64,000 nucleotides of DNA, from assembly GCF_011397635.1 (NCBI RefSeq), contig NC_064762.1:21477479-21541478 (forward strand), read 5' to 3'. Positions 32,640 through 45,200 of this stretch are shown here, piece after piece (position 1 is the stretch's first letter; each line of letters starts with the position of its first letter). A program made the position numbers and the translations under genes. The notes under the pieces were generated by a model. The model did no database searches and was not told where the DNA came from. It saw nothing but the letters and a program-made list of their open reading frames with translations. This DNA is from Epinephelus fuscoguttatus (taxonomy: Eukaryota > Chordata > Actinopteri > Perciformes > Serranidae).

Positions 32640-34730
32640 TTCTGTTTTTTATTTCATTCATTCATGTTGTTTCCTGTTTTACTTTGAAACTCACATCTCT
32701 AGTTTCAGATCACTTCACTTCCTGCCCCTGTGTGTTTTCCCTCCCTTCTGATGACCTCACCTGTGTCTGATTGTCTGTCCCGCCCTGATCAGCCTCACCT
32801 GTGTCTCGTTATCCTTCCCCTCGCCACAGTATTTAGTGTGCGTCTGGTTTTCTCTCAGTGCCTGTTCGTTTTAGCTCCTTGTGTGTCTCGTGTTCCAGCC
32901 TTTTGTTTCCTGGTGTCCTTTTCTTGTTTTTTTGGATTTATCCTGTTGCTGAAGATGCTCCTCTGCTAACGTGCTGTTCATGCTCCGCCTCCTTCATACA
33001 CACTGATTTAACACTGATCAGGTGTCCAGAAACACATGGAACTGAATGATAATGTCACTCTGTGGCCGCTCGATGTGGTAAAGAGCAGCTGTTTGCTAAC
33101 ACATTTGCTATGATAATTTTATGAGGCAATAGCATGTCTGTAGCCCTGTGGCTATTATTTCATTCATTTTTATGAAGGCATTACTATTTCATTCATTTCT
33201 ATGAGGACATTAAAATGTGTTTTGTGTTCTATTTCATTTCTCTAAGAATACTTTAAAATGTTTGTTAAACAGGGCACAAGTTAATGTATAATACATCGTG
33301 TGTATTTGTCTCATTCAAAAAAGCCCTGTGTGAATGTGTTGGATTAAGTTTTCTTTACCAATACAGCTTTTTCTATTTGAGTTCATTTGTGATCAGAGTG
33401 AGTCTATTTTGCTGGAGTAGTATTGTGAACTATGAATATTTTCGTCAGTAATCCATTTAAAGGTCAACAGTGAGCCAGATAAATTTATAAATTGCCAATT
33501 CCTGTTTTTCTTTTATTAAATGCCCTGTGTTTATTTTACTAAATTTGGTGTGGTAATTGCAAGTGAAGTTATTCATTGGGTTTAAAAGGGATAGTCTTCA
33601 GAAAAGTTATTGGAGGCACCGCCAAGTCATTGTATATCACTGCCACAGTTGTCACAGGTGTGTTGGGCCATTTTCAGTCGAACTCAGGCCCCGTCCCACT
33701 GTACTACAACAACCCCATTAGTATTAACTAGCTACATGGGACTGGGGTTACATGTCAGTGTTGCCCATCAATTACCGCAGGTTTACATGAAGCTAATAAA
33801 ATGTGATCATCTTCATCAGCAGCTAATTTTAAAACTGCAGAGTGTGAAATGCTTTCTGTCAGACACGAATCTATTTACAGACCTGTTCATCCATGCTTCA
33901 AATAACACGTGTGCAGACCTCCAAATCAAACAGACTTGACAAAGAGTGACATTTCAATTCCAGGGGACCAAAGCACCACATTGAAGTCCTGGTAATAGAT
34001 ACACTGCGTCAGACTGCTGCTGTGATGGGTCTTCAGAGATGAGCAGAGAGTAGTTTAGCCAACTTTGTGTATGTGCTACAGATTACGTAACCTCCTGACA
34101 ACAGGCTGCATTGACAAGCCTTTTCTCCATTGTCCAAATCAGCAACAAGGCTTAATTATATTTCTTCGTATGAACCGTGCCACAGGGTTTCATTAGGAGC
34201 TTTACCATGGTGACGCAAACAGCAACAAAAAAACATCAACAAGCTATCAAAAGCAGCGCTGTGCTTTGTTAGTGTGTTCAAACATTCATCTTTGGAAGGA
34301 AAAAAACGCGTTGGGGCACGAGACAGCAAAGAGGCCTATCAGTCAAAGTTTTCACTGCCGGTCAAAACACAAACACGCACTCACCTCTCCAAAACAGAAA
34401 GCTGTTTCAAAAGTAGATCTATCAAAGAAAACATAAGTGAAATCATAAATTGCTGTGGGGACAATAATTGAGTAAAAGTAACCAAGATCAAACCAGTCAT
34501 GAAAACAGGCGACCTATTCAGAACTGGCTTCACGCTGAGCTTTTGACAACTGGATGGAAACCATTAATTCTTCTAAACAAGACTAAATGGAGTCCTCCAG
34601 GATCAGGGCCAACTCAAATCACTCACAACACAACAGAGGCAAAAGTGCTGTTTGTTTGTTTTAATGTTCCCCCGCTGACAAGTTACCACTGGAGATTACA
34701 TGCTGTGTCCAAATAGTCGCAGGTCAGGTG
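32640..34730. other. intergenic, no gene recognised
   Basis: C/T-rich 32700-32960 looks LTR- or retroposon-like but lacks definable ends. The rest has frames under 110 codons without recognisable family. Confidence 0.5.
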
Positions 34731-34743
34731 AAATAAAGACCCT

Positions 34744-34783
34744 GTCTGTCTGGCTGTCTGTCTGTCTGTCTGTCTGTCTGACC
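34744..34783. repeat. (CTGT)n microsatellite
   Basis: ctgtctgtctgg followed by about six ctgt units. Confidence 0.9.
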
Positions 34784-35389
34784 GTTTGACACTGAAACAC
34801 TGAAAAAAGCTGAAACTCTCTGAGCTGCAGAGTCTGTGATGTAATCACACGATCCTTTGTGGACTTAACTAGTCCATACCCACTGGTAGCTTTGTCACCT
34901 TCTACCTATGCCAATCCTCAATGCCTATGTGCAGTTTCACATAGATTGACCACGTCAGTGAGTAGAAAAACGTGGGACAGACAGAATGGCTGACTGACAG
35001 AATGACACACTGACAGTTTCCGTGATTATGTACAGCATACCATACCATGACTTAGTCATACCAAAAATTAGAAAAAAAACCCCATTGGGCCACAGGGGGA
35101 GCCACAGCGATCGGTCGCATTTTAGCCATTTTTAAGCATTTTTCTGTTGTTATAGCGCCACCCAGTTGCCAATTAGAGTTAAATTTCTCCAGTCACCTTG
35201 AGGCGACCTGTTCTACATATCTACCAAGTTTAGTAAAAATCGATGTAGTGGTTAGGCTTAGATAAGACATTAGCTCTCTAGCGCCCCCATTTTGTTTGGT
35301 GATGCTGATGATTATGTCATATAATTTCTACATTTTGTTCTTGTTATTAATTGTCTCAAAACCCCCTTTATGTTTCGATACCTATTGGG

Positions 35390-36100
35390 TGTCACAGTTC
35401 TGCATTACCTGCCCTCTTCTTCCCACCAAGTCATCCAGCTCCCATTCAGTCCTTTTCCATTCACCCTGGTTGTCCTGTGTCTCAGCATCAGTCACGCCCA
35501 CTTCGTCAAGGCAACTCAGTTCACCTGTTCCTGATTACTCACAGCCAGCACTTATCCCCCAGCCTCATAGACACTCTTTATCAAATTGTTTTTCTCCACT
35601 CACGCAAAACTCTCTAGTGCTTGATTCCCGACTGTTTCTGCGTCATTGGTTTCTGTTTGCCTGTGGCTGCTTGGCGTCACCATCCGACGATTACGCCACA
35701 ATGTGAGTATTCCCATCTGCTTACCTGTGGTTCTTCCATGGTCCGCCTCATCCGCAACTGTGTGTGCGTTCTGTGAGTACTTAACTACTGGCTTCATGAT
35801 CCTCTGACTGACCTCGACCTGCCTTCTGCCTGCCCCCTACTAATTCGTCTGCTTGGACTGGGTACTTACCTGGTTCTAGATCTTCTGCCTCCACAACTAC
35901 ATCCTCTGTCTGCTCCTACATGGTACCATTGCCTGTTATTGAGTGTGTGTTTTGGGCAAACAACACCACAGACACACAACTATACTGTGTGCTATTTGCC
36001 TACCCTGCACCGCACCTGCTGAAATGCAACAATAAACATAACTACCAACAGTTCCTGGTCTCCTGTGTGTTGTAGTTGGGTCCTAACACAACCCATTACA
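35390..36100 (+). mobile_element. possible solo LTR, Ty3/Gypsy-like
   Basis: Begins tgtcacagttctgcattacc and ends cctaacacaacccattaca, giving TGT...ACA ends. Flanks ttggg (35385-35389) and ttgag (36101-36105) could be a diverged 5-base target duplication. It is C/T-rich with acctgcctt-type repeats and aataaac near 36031. No gag or pol frames adjoin. Class assignment is inference. Confidence 0.45.
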
Positions 36101-36109
36101 TTGAGGTTC

Positions 36110-37140
36110 CCAATGCTCCTGGTTAGGAACATTGAATTAGACCATTAGCAATGTAAATCCATTCAGTTTATGCACCTTATTAATAATCTTTCCCAAACAA
36201 TTACATTCTTTCAGCCTCCAGATACCATCTGCCACATAACGTCTGTTCAAATGAAACTGCAGCAGCTGATTATATAACTTCATATCTGTTTCACCACTTA
36301 TATTGTTTCTGTTTTACTGCAGCTCTGTACTTTTGCTGAATTATATTGTCTGATTCTCCCTAATGGGATCAATGTCACCTTTTATTTAAGCTGACAATCC
36401 ATTTTACAAAACAGTTTTCATTTGTATGAATCCATGCTGTATATTCTCTTGTTAACATTAACAGTGGCAGATATTGTTATTGCATTTGTACTTTTTCCTT
36501 GCTGCTGGGGTAGGCAGGTTTCTTACATACACCTTCCTGTTGCAGCTCTCCCCTCTCTGTCCTATAAGCCCCTCCCACCAGATGACCACAGGCATATGCA
36601 CGTGCTTCATACAGTAATCCAGTGTTTCCTGTACATTGATTGATTTAATCTTATTTCATTGGAGAGTTGGCACAGCTCCTTCACTCAGCCCCTCCTTGCC
36701 CTGCTCTCTCCCTCTCTCTGTTTATCAGGCCACAAATGAGACAACAATTAGCTTGCGAGCCACCCAATGGCCTCACTTTCTGCTAATGTAGACTGCTTCG
36801 CCAGGAGGACAGCAGGCAGCAACTCCAAGATGAACCGTCCAACAGTGGCTGTAATGCCTCAAATTCAGCCAGCACAGTGTCACAGTGGGCTGGCGGCCAG
36901 CAGCACATCAGGTCTAACCTGTGTAACTGCAGCAACACTAAGTTTGCTGAACCGGTGGGGAGTAAGAGCGATCCAGGATGAGAGCCCCAGGCACTTAACT
37001 TTGCGCTGATTCATTTTGAGTTGCTGGAGCTGTGACTGAAGGTCTGTGCCTGTAAAGCCCTGGCTCTAACTGATGCTAGCTACATTACTACATTGCCCTG
37101 TACACTCACGGCTGTACACCTAACCACTCCGGCAACACAC
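36110..37140. other. intergenic, no gene recognised
   Basis: Frames at 36422-36643 and 36767-37009 have no recognisable family, and no splice-supported exon was found. Confidence 0.5.
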
Positions 37141-37760
37141 TCATTAAGTTTGCTAGTGACACACCACTATGGTTGGCCTCATAACCGCAAGAGATGAGTC
37201 TGCATACAGGACGAGATGCAGAGGCTGTCAGTGTGGTGCTCTAGGAACAACCTTTCAATCAACACCCATAAAACAAAGGAGATGATCATCGATTTCAGGA
37301 GGCGCAGAGTGGAACTGGTCGTACTCTGCATCAACAGGGACCCAGTGGAGAGGGTCTCCACCTTCAAGTTCTTTCGGACCTACGTCTCACAAGACCTGTC
37401 CTGGTCAGCAAACACTCGGACTTCTTGAGACCGTTCCGTAAGGTTGACCTGAAGAAGTAACTGCCGGTGGCTTTCTATCGATCTACCATCGAGGGTGTCT
37501 TGGCATACTGTATTACAGCGTGGTATGCCAGCTGCAAGGCAGTAGAAAGGAAGGCACTGCATAGGGTGATCTCCACAGCAGAGAAAATCATAGGCTACTC
37601 TCTGCCCTCCCTGGAGGACATCTCCCACTCCCAGTGCCTCTGCAGAGTGAGGAAAATCATAAAGGACCCCTCCCACCCTGGTCATTCACTGTTCACCTCA
37701 GTGCTCAGACTTACAGTTTCTTTCCCTGGGCCATCAGAACTTTAAACTCCCATACCTCAC
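37140..37760 (+). pseudogene. L2-like LINE reverse-transcriptase C-terminal relic
   Basis: Frame-broken coding on the + strand: NNLSINTHKTKEMIIDFRRR at ~37247-37305, then VERVSTFKFF, YVSQDLSWSANT, VAFYRSTIEGVLAYCITAWY at ~37470-37530, RKALHRVISTAEKIIGYSLP, and DPSHPGHSLF near 37667. This is the typical end of fish L2-clade reverse transcriptase (from memory). At least two frameshifts or stops occur. Confidence 0.85.
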
Positions 37761-39202
37761 AAACTGTCCTTTTTCTCATTTCTCCTGTTAGCAGAAGGCT
37801 AAACTATTAGCAACACTTTCTGTCCACCTCTGAAGCGCTTTGCTTATATTGACACGTTATATTTTCATTTTCATTCATTATATTTTTATACTCTTTCCGA
37901 CTCCTGGTGTGATGAGTCCGTCTTCCTTTTTGGGTTGCTTTGCAGTGTAGGTAGTTGACGCCAAAGCTGGAATACCAAATTTCTTTGCAGGATTCTCTCT
38001 GCCATTTAATCAGGCTTTCACTGAAGAGATGTGCACATGCATCTCCATTTGTAGAACATCCAATAGAAACACCGTCTCTTTGAAATGACCTGTGACTGGC
38101 CACTGTCTCCCATCACCAACTGCATTATTTAAAGAACCAAGAGGAGGTGCAGAAGTCTCGTCGTCTCTCACTTGAACTGCCACCCTAAACATAAAATCCA
38201 AACATATTTTGAAATACGCTTTAAGTCAGGTTATTCCTCCTCTGTGTCCTGCATGTGTTTTTGTTGTGGGAAGTGGATCAGGAGGTGTGTCTCTGACCCG
38301 GCTCTGATTGGTTCAAACACTCAGAGCCGCTTTGTTATTGCACTATGCCACTTTACTTTTAGACAAACTGTGGCTCTCTGATTCTGTCTGATTATGCTAC
38401 ACTTAGACAATAAGATTATTTCTTCTTTAAAGACACGTTAAACTAAAATTACATTCTGCTATTCACTAGTATGGCATCAAGCTAGCTTAATGTTAATACC
38501 AATGGATTCCTCTCTGTAAAGTTCATCACAAGTGTTCAGTTAAGAAATGCATGTCAAACACTTCTACCTTGAAATATGTGCTGTGTTTTATTGTTGAACT
38601 CTCTCCTGCTTGTTGCTGTCAGTCAAGCCCTTCAATTTCATCTCTATATTAGCCTTGGCTAAACAAGAGTGTCACTGTAAAAACTCTAAAAGTACGTCTC
38701 TCTATGTGTGCAGCTATTCATGTATGTGCAGAGGGGGGATGGGAGGAATCTGTGAGCCCCTGTTTTTCAGAGACACTGGCAGTCACGGCATCTCACCCTC
38801 GTTAGCCTGGAAATGGGGACGAGCAGAAGGCCCTGATGGGACACACGGTGATCTCATTATGGAAGGAAGCTGCCCCACTGGAGCGGAACGGGACAGACTG
38901 GTACGGAGAGATGGAGGGAGGGATGGGTACAGTTCTCTGGGGGGGGTGACTCTGATCAGAGTGGCACTGTGGGTACAGGTCAGGCACAAAAACCCCCTCT
39001 CCTATTTTGAGTGCTAGCCAGGCCTCCATTGTTGTACCCCTCATTAGCACCACTTAGAAGAAGCTGCTCTGCAGGACAGGAGGCGTCACTCTGCAGCTGC
39101 TCCCCGGCTTGTTCGCAGCAGAACCCTCAAACTATTATTCCTCTACTACCATCTTACAGTGCAGGACAGCAGGGGGTCGAGGTCTTGCTTGGAGACACCA
39201 GC

Positions 39203-42200
39203 ATGGACTCTCCGGGTTATGGAGTTGCAGCAATGAGGAGAGGAAGCTATGATGATGCTGCAGGCTCTCTGCGTCCTGTGAGTATTGATCCAATATTGAT
39301 TGAGGTGGGGGACTCAAGTCACATGAGCTGACTCGAGTCAGACTCATGTCGCAAATTTGCAAGCTTGAGACTTGCTTGACTAACACTGATGAAAGACTCG
39401 ACTTTTGACGAATGACTTTGACATTCATGGCTGTAGACTTGAGACAGATGAATTGAAAGAACTTTCCTCAATACATGTTTGTACACGCAGATGTATTCGT
39501 ATTCATGCCCACTGAATCAGAGCTCTGTCCTTCTGCACAGCTTTATTTGGACTAATGGCATCATGATCTGATACATACGTGGCCACCATACGCTCAGGCT
39601 CTCCTCTAACATATTTGTACAAGGTTTTGGGACTGCCACTGTGCATAAAAACTGTCCCAGTCTGCTTTCCAAACATAAGTTTACTGTGTGTGAGTGTGTG
39701 TGTGTGTGTATGTGTGCTTGCTGTGCACCATGAGATATTCTCCTCTCATACACCACCGTGGTTTTAATCGTGCATAATAATCTCTTTCACAGCAGTAGGT
39801 ATGTTACTTGAGTGTAGTGTCTTTCATCCTGACTGCTTGACTGAGGCAATGACATGCAGCGTCAGACACTGATGATAAATTTGCGGTGCTTTGTACGTTG
39901 TGTGTTTATTTTGAACAAAGACAATGTATGTAACAGGCACAACTTGACACAGTGTCCCAGAACGTCAACAACCAACACACCCAGGGTACCTTTCATGTCG
40001 TATGTGGACGTGGAAAGTCCATGACCAAATGTCAATATGTGATGAGGTCGGAGTGAGAATGTGTTGGTTAGTATGACTTGACTTGTGACTTGTTTGATCT
40101 CGGCAATGACTTGACTCAACTTACCTGACTTGCAGCAGGGACTCAACATGACCTGCTTGATGTTTGCCACAGTGACGTGGGACATGATTGAGACTTGAAG
40201 GTTAAGATTTGAGTCATGTTTGTGACTAGCCCTTTCCTCCCACCTCTGATGCTTACATAAACATATTGTTGTTCATCAGTTGCTGTGTGTATGAGGAGAC
40301 GCTTGAAGGCTGTGTTACATAAGATGGCTGAAAAAGAGCTCTGTAATGATGGAGGACAAGGGCATCAAACAGTTCGCCAGCCCAAACAACCCTTGACCCA
40401 CTACTGTCTGAATCCGACGTCAGTCGTGCTCCATGTGTTCCATGTTCTGTGCATTCCATGTGACCTCTGTTCAATGTCCATGTGTTCCATGTGATCTGTG
40501 TTCAATGTCTATGTGTTCCACGTGATCTGTGTTCAATGTCCATGTGTTCCATATGATCTGCGTTCAATGTCCATCAATCAATCATCAATCAATCAGTCAA
40601 TTTTATTTATAAAGCCCAATACGACAAATCACAATTTGCCTCACAGGGCTTTACAGCATACGACATCCCTCTGTCCTGTGGACCCTCACAGCAGATAAGG
40701 AAAACCTCCCCAAAAAACCCCTTTAACGGGAAAAAAATGGTAGAAACCTCAGGAAGGGCAACTGAGGAGGGATCCCTCTTCCAGGACGGACAGACATGCA
40801 ATAGATGTTGTACAGAACAGATCAGCATACTAAATTAACAGTATTCCGTATGACACAATGAGACAGAGAGAGACAGAGACAGAGACAGATGTAGGACAGA
40901 CGGTAATGATAATAGCTTATAACAACATTAATAAAAGTAATAATATTATAATTATGATTCCGGCTACTGTGGTACAATATGTTGAAAGTATGTGTTAATA
41001 TCTGATAGTATACATATGTGACAATAATCATATGTGCATAATAACAGTAGAAGTATGACTAATGATAACAGCAGCAGCAGGAGGCATTTGGCAGAACCAC
41101 AGCAGCAGCACAACCACACACGTCACACTATCCAGGCACCACTGTGATAGAAGTTAACCTGTGAGACAGGTGGCGCACAAAGGCTCCATATGTCCATGTG
41201 TTCCATGTGATCTGTGTTCAATGTTCCATGTATTTCATGATCTCTCTCTGTTTTGTGTTCCACGTGTTCTATGTTTCAATGTTCAGTGTATTCTGTGTGT
41301 TCTATGGTCAGCCCCCAAAATATCCACATGATTTCCTGGTGCTGTCTCTTGCCTCATTCAACACAAGGACCTTCAAAGCCAGTGACAATAAAACTGAATT
41401 GAACCATTCATTCCTGGCAATGAAAAATATTATTGGCTCTTGATTTCATATAAAGCAGGTGGAGGACGGTGGTATTGAATCATGTGCCTGGTGGAGAAAC
41501 CTTTGACTTTGAAGAGCTGTTAACATTTTTCAAGTTTGAAGTTCTTGTTGTTCAGTACCTGCAGTACAACAGCGTCAGCATATACACAGAAGCTCCTGGA
41601 CTGGAGGGTCAGCTCAGTCCTTTGTGTCCTGCAGGCTTTGTGTGCCAGCGTAGAACTGGCTGCAGAGACAGAGGCCAGAAAGAGGTGCTTTTCAAGTGTC
41701 CCTGCTTTTGTTTGTTTTGTTTTGCTGTTTTTTTTTCTCTTTGTCTTCAGTTCTGCTTAACCCAGTTTCTCAGTTTGTCCAACAATTAGAGCACAAGAGC
41801 AGCCCTAACAAGATGAAATGTGTTTGTTTTCTTTCACCCAAATGAGCCAGGGTTCATGTGTGTGTGTGTAAGAGACGCTTCCTACTGGGAAAATGAAAAG
41901 ATGTATTAAAGGTTCGGGTCAATGAAAGAAAAGGTGGGAGTTTAGCCATGCTAGCAGCCTGGACCACACTGACATATCTCAACAACTACTGGTTAGATTG
42001 TCTTGAATTTTTGTTCAGACATTCATGTACCTCAGAGATTGAATCCTGCTGAATCTGTAAATCCCCCATTTCTTCCTGTAGCGTCACCATGAGGTTCACA
42101 TTTGGGTTTTGAGGATAATGTCCCCTCATGATTAAAAAACCCAGTCTCACTCCAAAGTCGTTGAAATCCGGCACTTGGGCAGTGACTTGTGGCGTCAGAT

Positions 42201-45200
42201 TCACGGCGGTGTCAGGGGGAAACGGAACAAGGACGAAAAGGGGTCGGGCGGGAGGGGTGGTGGATAGGTCCAACACTTTCAGCCAAGGTGTTTGCGTACT
42301 GTAAGATTAGCCAAACCCTGTTCTTTTTTCCTTGTTATGTAAACCAAACCATGTGTGTTAGTTGTTGAAGGCATTGTACTGACGGAGTGAGTTTATTTTG
42401 AAAGAAACTGTATGTAAACATTAAATTTTCTATGAAAATGGAAGTGTATTTTGAAGGAAGACAATGCATGTAACAGGCAGAACTTGACACGGTGTCCCAG
42501 AATGTCAAAAACCAACGCACCCAGGGTACCGTTCACGTCATATGTGACGAGGTCGGAGTGAGAATGTGTTGGATAAACTGATAGTGATCCTTTGACTTTC
42601 CATTTAACGTCATCATCAGGTCAAAATGTTTATTTATGACCAAAACTAAAGACATTCCCATCAGCCTCAGCTGTGCTTTTATTGCTAATTAGCAAATGTT
42701 AGCATGTCCCTGACCAAGAGTTCTGCTCCCAAGTTCCTGGTTTCTGTTGGTCTGTTTTCTGAGGCTGAGTGAAGAGACTGTCAGTCAGCTCTATGTTGTG
42801 AGTTTACCTGTTCTGCAGCCCGTGATTTCCTGTGCTGTGGATTACCTTGCTGCGTGTCTGCACATTCTGCCTTTGTGTGTGCGCTGTGGCACCCCTTGTG
42901 TGTCACCCCTCCTGTTCTCACCTGGTGTCGGATCCTCTGCTCGCCCGACAACATCTCCCCACCTGCTCCTCACAGTACCACACAATTGAACTGTCTGGTG
43001 TGTGTGCATCAATTAGACGCCAGAGACTCTCCTGCTTTCTGATTGATCCTGTGCCTCAGGAGGCCTCAAGCCAAGAGGGTGACCTTTCTAGTTGTTACAC
43101 TTACCTGTTCATCTTGTGTTCTGCAAGAGGTTTATTATACTGTCCCTCTTGTCTGTGGTGCTGCATAAATAAATGTAATATACTGTAGTTCATCATAATC
43201 AGGAGACAGTTATTACAAATTATGATTTTACTTTTTGTCACTGGTCAAAATTTTGTTTTTGACCACATTATCAGAAGTTTATGTATTTACCTGATAAGAA
43301 TAGGCTTTCATATATTTAAAACACAACGCGTTTTGAAAATGTATCAAACCTACTGATAAATATACAGTACTGTGTAAAGGTTTTAGGCAGGTGTGAGGCA
43401 ATGCTGTAAAGTAAGAATGCTTTCAAAAGTATAAAGTTTAATTGTTTATTATTATTGAAGTCAGGGATTTTGTAGGTTGAGTCAGGTGTATGATTAACCA
43501 GTTATACCAAACAGGTGCTAATGATCATCAATTTCATAGGTAGGTTGAAACACAGTCATTAAGTGAAACAGAAACAGCTTTGTAGGAGGCTTATAACTGG
43601 GTGAGGAACAGCCATTGTGGAGGAAAACAGTTTGATGTCGCAATTCATACACCATGACAACACACACAGCACAGCAACAAGACACAAGGTACTTATACTG
43701 CATCAACAAGGTATCTCCCAGGCAAAGACTTCAAAGCAGACTGGGGTTTCAAGATGTGCTGTTCAAGCTCTCTTGAAGAATCACAAAGAAACAGGCAATG
43801 TTGAGGACTGCAGACGCCAAGTAACCATAGAATAGCAGATGAAAGACACATTATGCTTACTTCCCTTTTGAAATCAGAAGATGTGCAGCCGTGCCATCAG
43901 CTCAGAGCTTACAGAAACCAGTGGGACCCAGTTGTACCCATCTGCTGTCTGGAGAAGTCCGACATGGAAACAAGGCCAAGCTACTCAACCATGCATAAAA
44001 ACGTAGGAACTGGGGTGCAGAAAAGTGGCAGCAGGTGCTCTGGACTGATGAGTCAAAATCTGAAATATTTGCTTGTAGCAGAAGGCAGTTTGTTCACCGA
44101 AGGGCTGGAGAGCGGTGCAATAATGAGTGTCTGCAGGCGACAGTGAAGCATGGTGGAGGTTCCTTTGCAAGTTTTGGGGCTAGTGTGAATAGGTTCATTT
44201 TGTCTACTCAAATTAGATTCAGTGTAGAAAAGTTTCTTTTTTTCAGACAATGAGTTTTTAAGGAGATGTAGTTACCTTTGACATGTTTCGACTGTCACTG
44301 CAGTCTTCTTCAGAAGCGTCATCTGACGTGCGTCATGACGTGTCTTTATTAGCTGGTAGTATCCCGGAGGTGTGAGCAGCCTGGCAAATCAGATTGCCAG
44401 GCTGCTCACACCGCCACGGCTGCTCCGTGTGTGTCTGAGCAGAGTGCACACGCGTTGTGCACCCGCCTAGAGACGCATATTACTAACTTGTTTAACAGCG
44501 AAATACTGCGCCGTTGACTTTAGACCAGTTTTTGTTGGTCACTGGCGCATTTGCTTTTTACGCCATCTAACTAGCAACGTACCATGACTGCACCTGACCA
44601 CTCCTCATTTTTAGACCAACACACCCAGAGAAGCGCAAGTTCATTTGCTAGTTAGACGACGAAGGGGCAGGGCGTGAAAATGACAACTGCGCCTGCATCT
44701 AAATAGCAATGACACTTGCGACATGGATTATGCGCCCTCCGCCGTCCGCTTTAGACCATCTAAATAGGGCCCTAAGTGTGGAGGATAGGAACTGGATAAA
44801 GACGCCGACCTCCGGGGAAACCTCTCTGCTCTCCCCGCAGCGAGGGACAATATTCACTTCGCCCCCTTCCTCAGCCGCTCGCCTGTTCCCCCCTGTGATC
44901 TTGTATTCAAACCATTTCAGTCAAAGTAATCCTGTATTTGTGAGTGGACTATTCTCTCCATCAGTTTACTGAGTACTGGAAGAATAGCGATAGGTCTGCT
45001 GTTCTTCCCAGTAAGTGCTAGTCTACCATCTTTAGGTAATGAAATTATTTTGCCTTCTTTCCAAATGGTGGGATATATACCGTGCATCAAACAGCCATTT
45101 AATATGTGACATATGGGACCATAGATATAGTCAGCAGCCAGACCAAGCACCTTACTATCTAGCATGTCAGAACCCACTGAGCTGTGTTCAGGAAGGGCCT

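Noticed and set aside
35296..35706. 136-codon + strand frame as a gene
   Set aside because: C/T-rich, Ser/Pro/Leu-rich translation lying within a likely LTR; no splice support.
38610..39017. 135-codon + strand frame before the ARHGAP20-like exon
   Set aside because: No family resemblance. It could include 5' UTR, but nothing shows it is translated.
41469..41789. 106-codon + strand frame (MVLNHVPGGET...)
   Set aside because: Looks partly protein-like but has no recognised family and ends in a poly-Phe/Cys stretch from T-rich DNA; kept out for lack of support.
43617..43835. 72-codon HTH-like frame as a host gene
   Set aside because: It is the N-terminal DNA-binding part of a broken Tc1 transposase.
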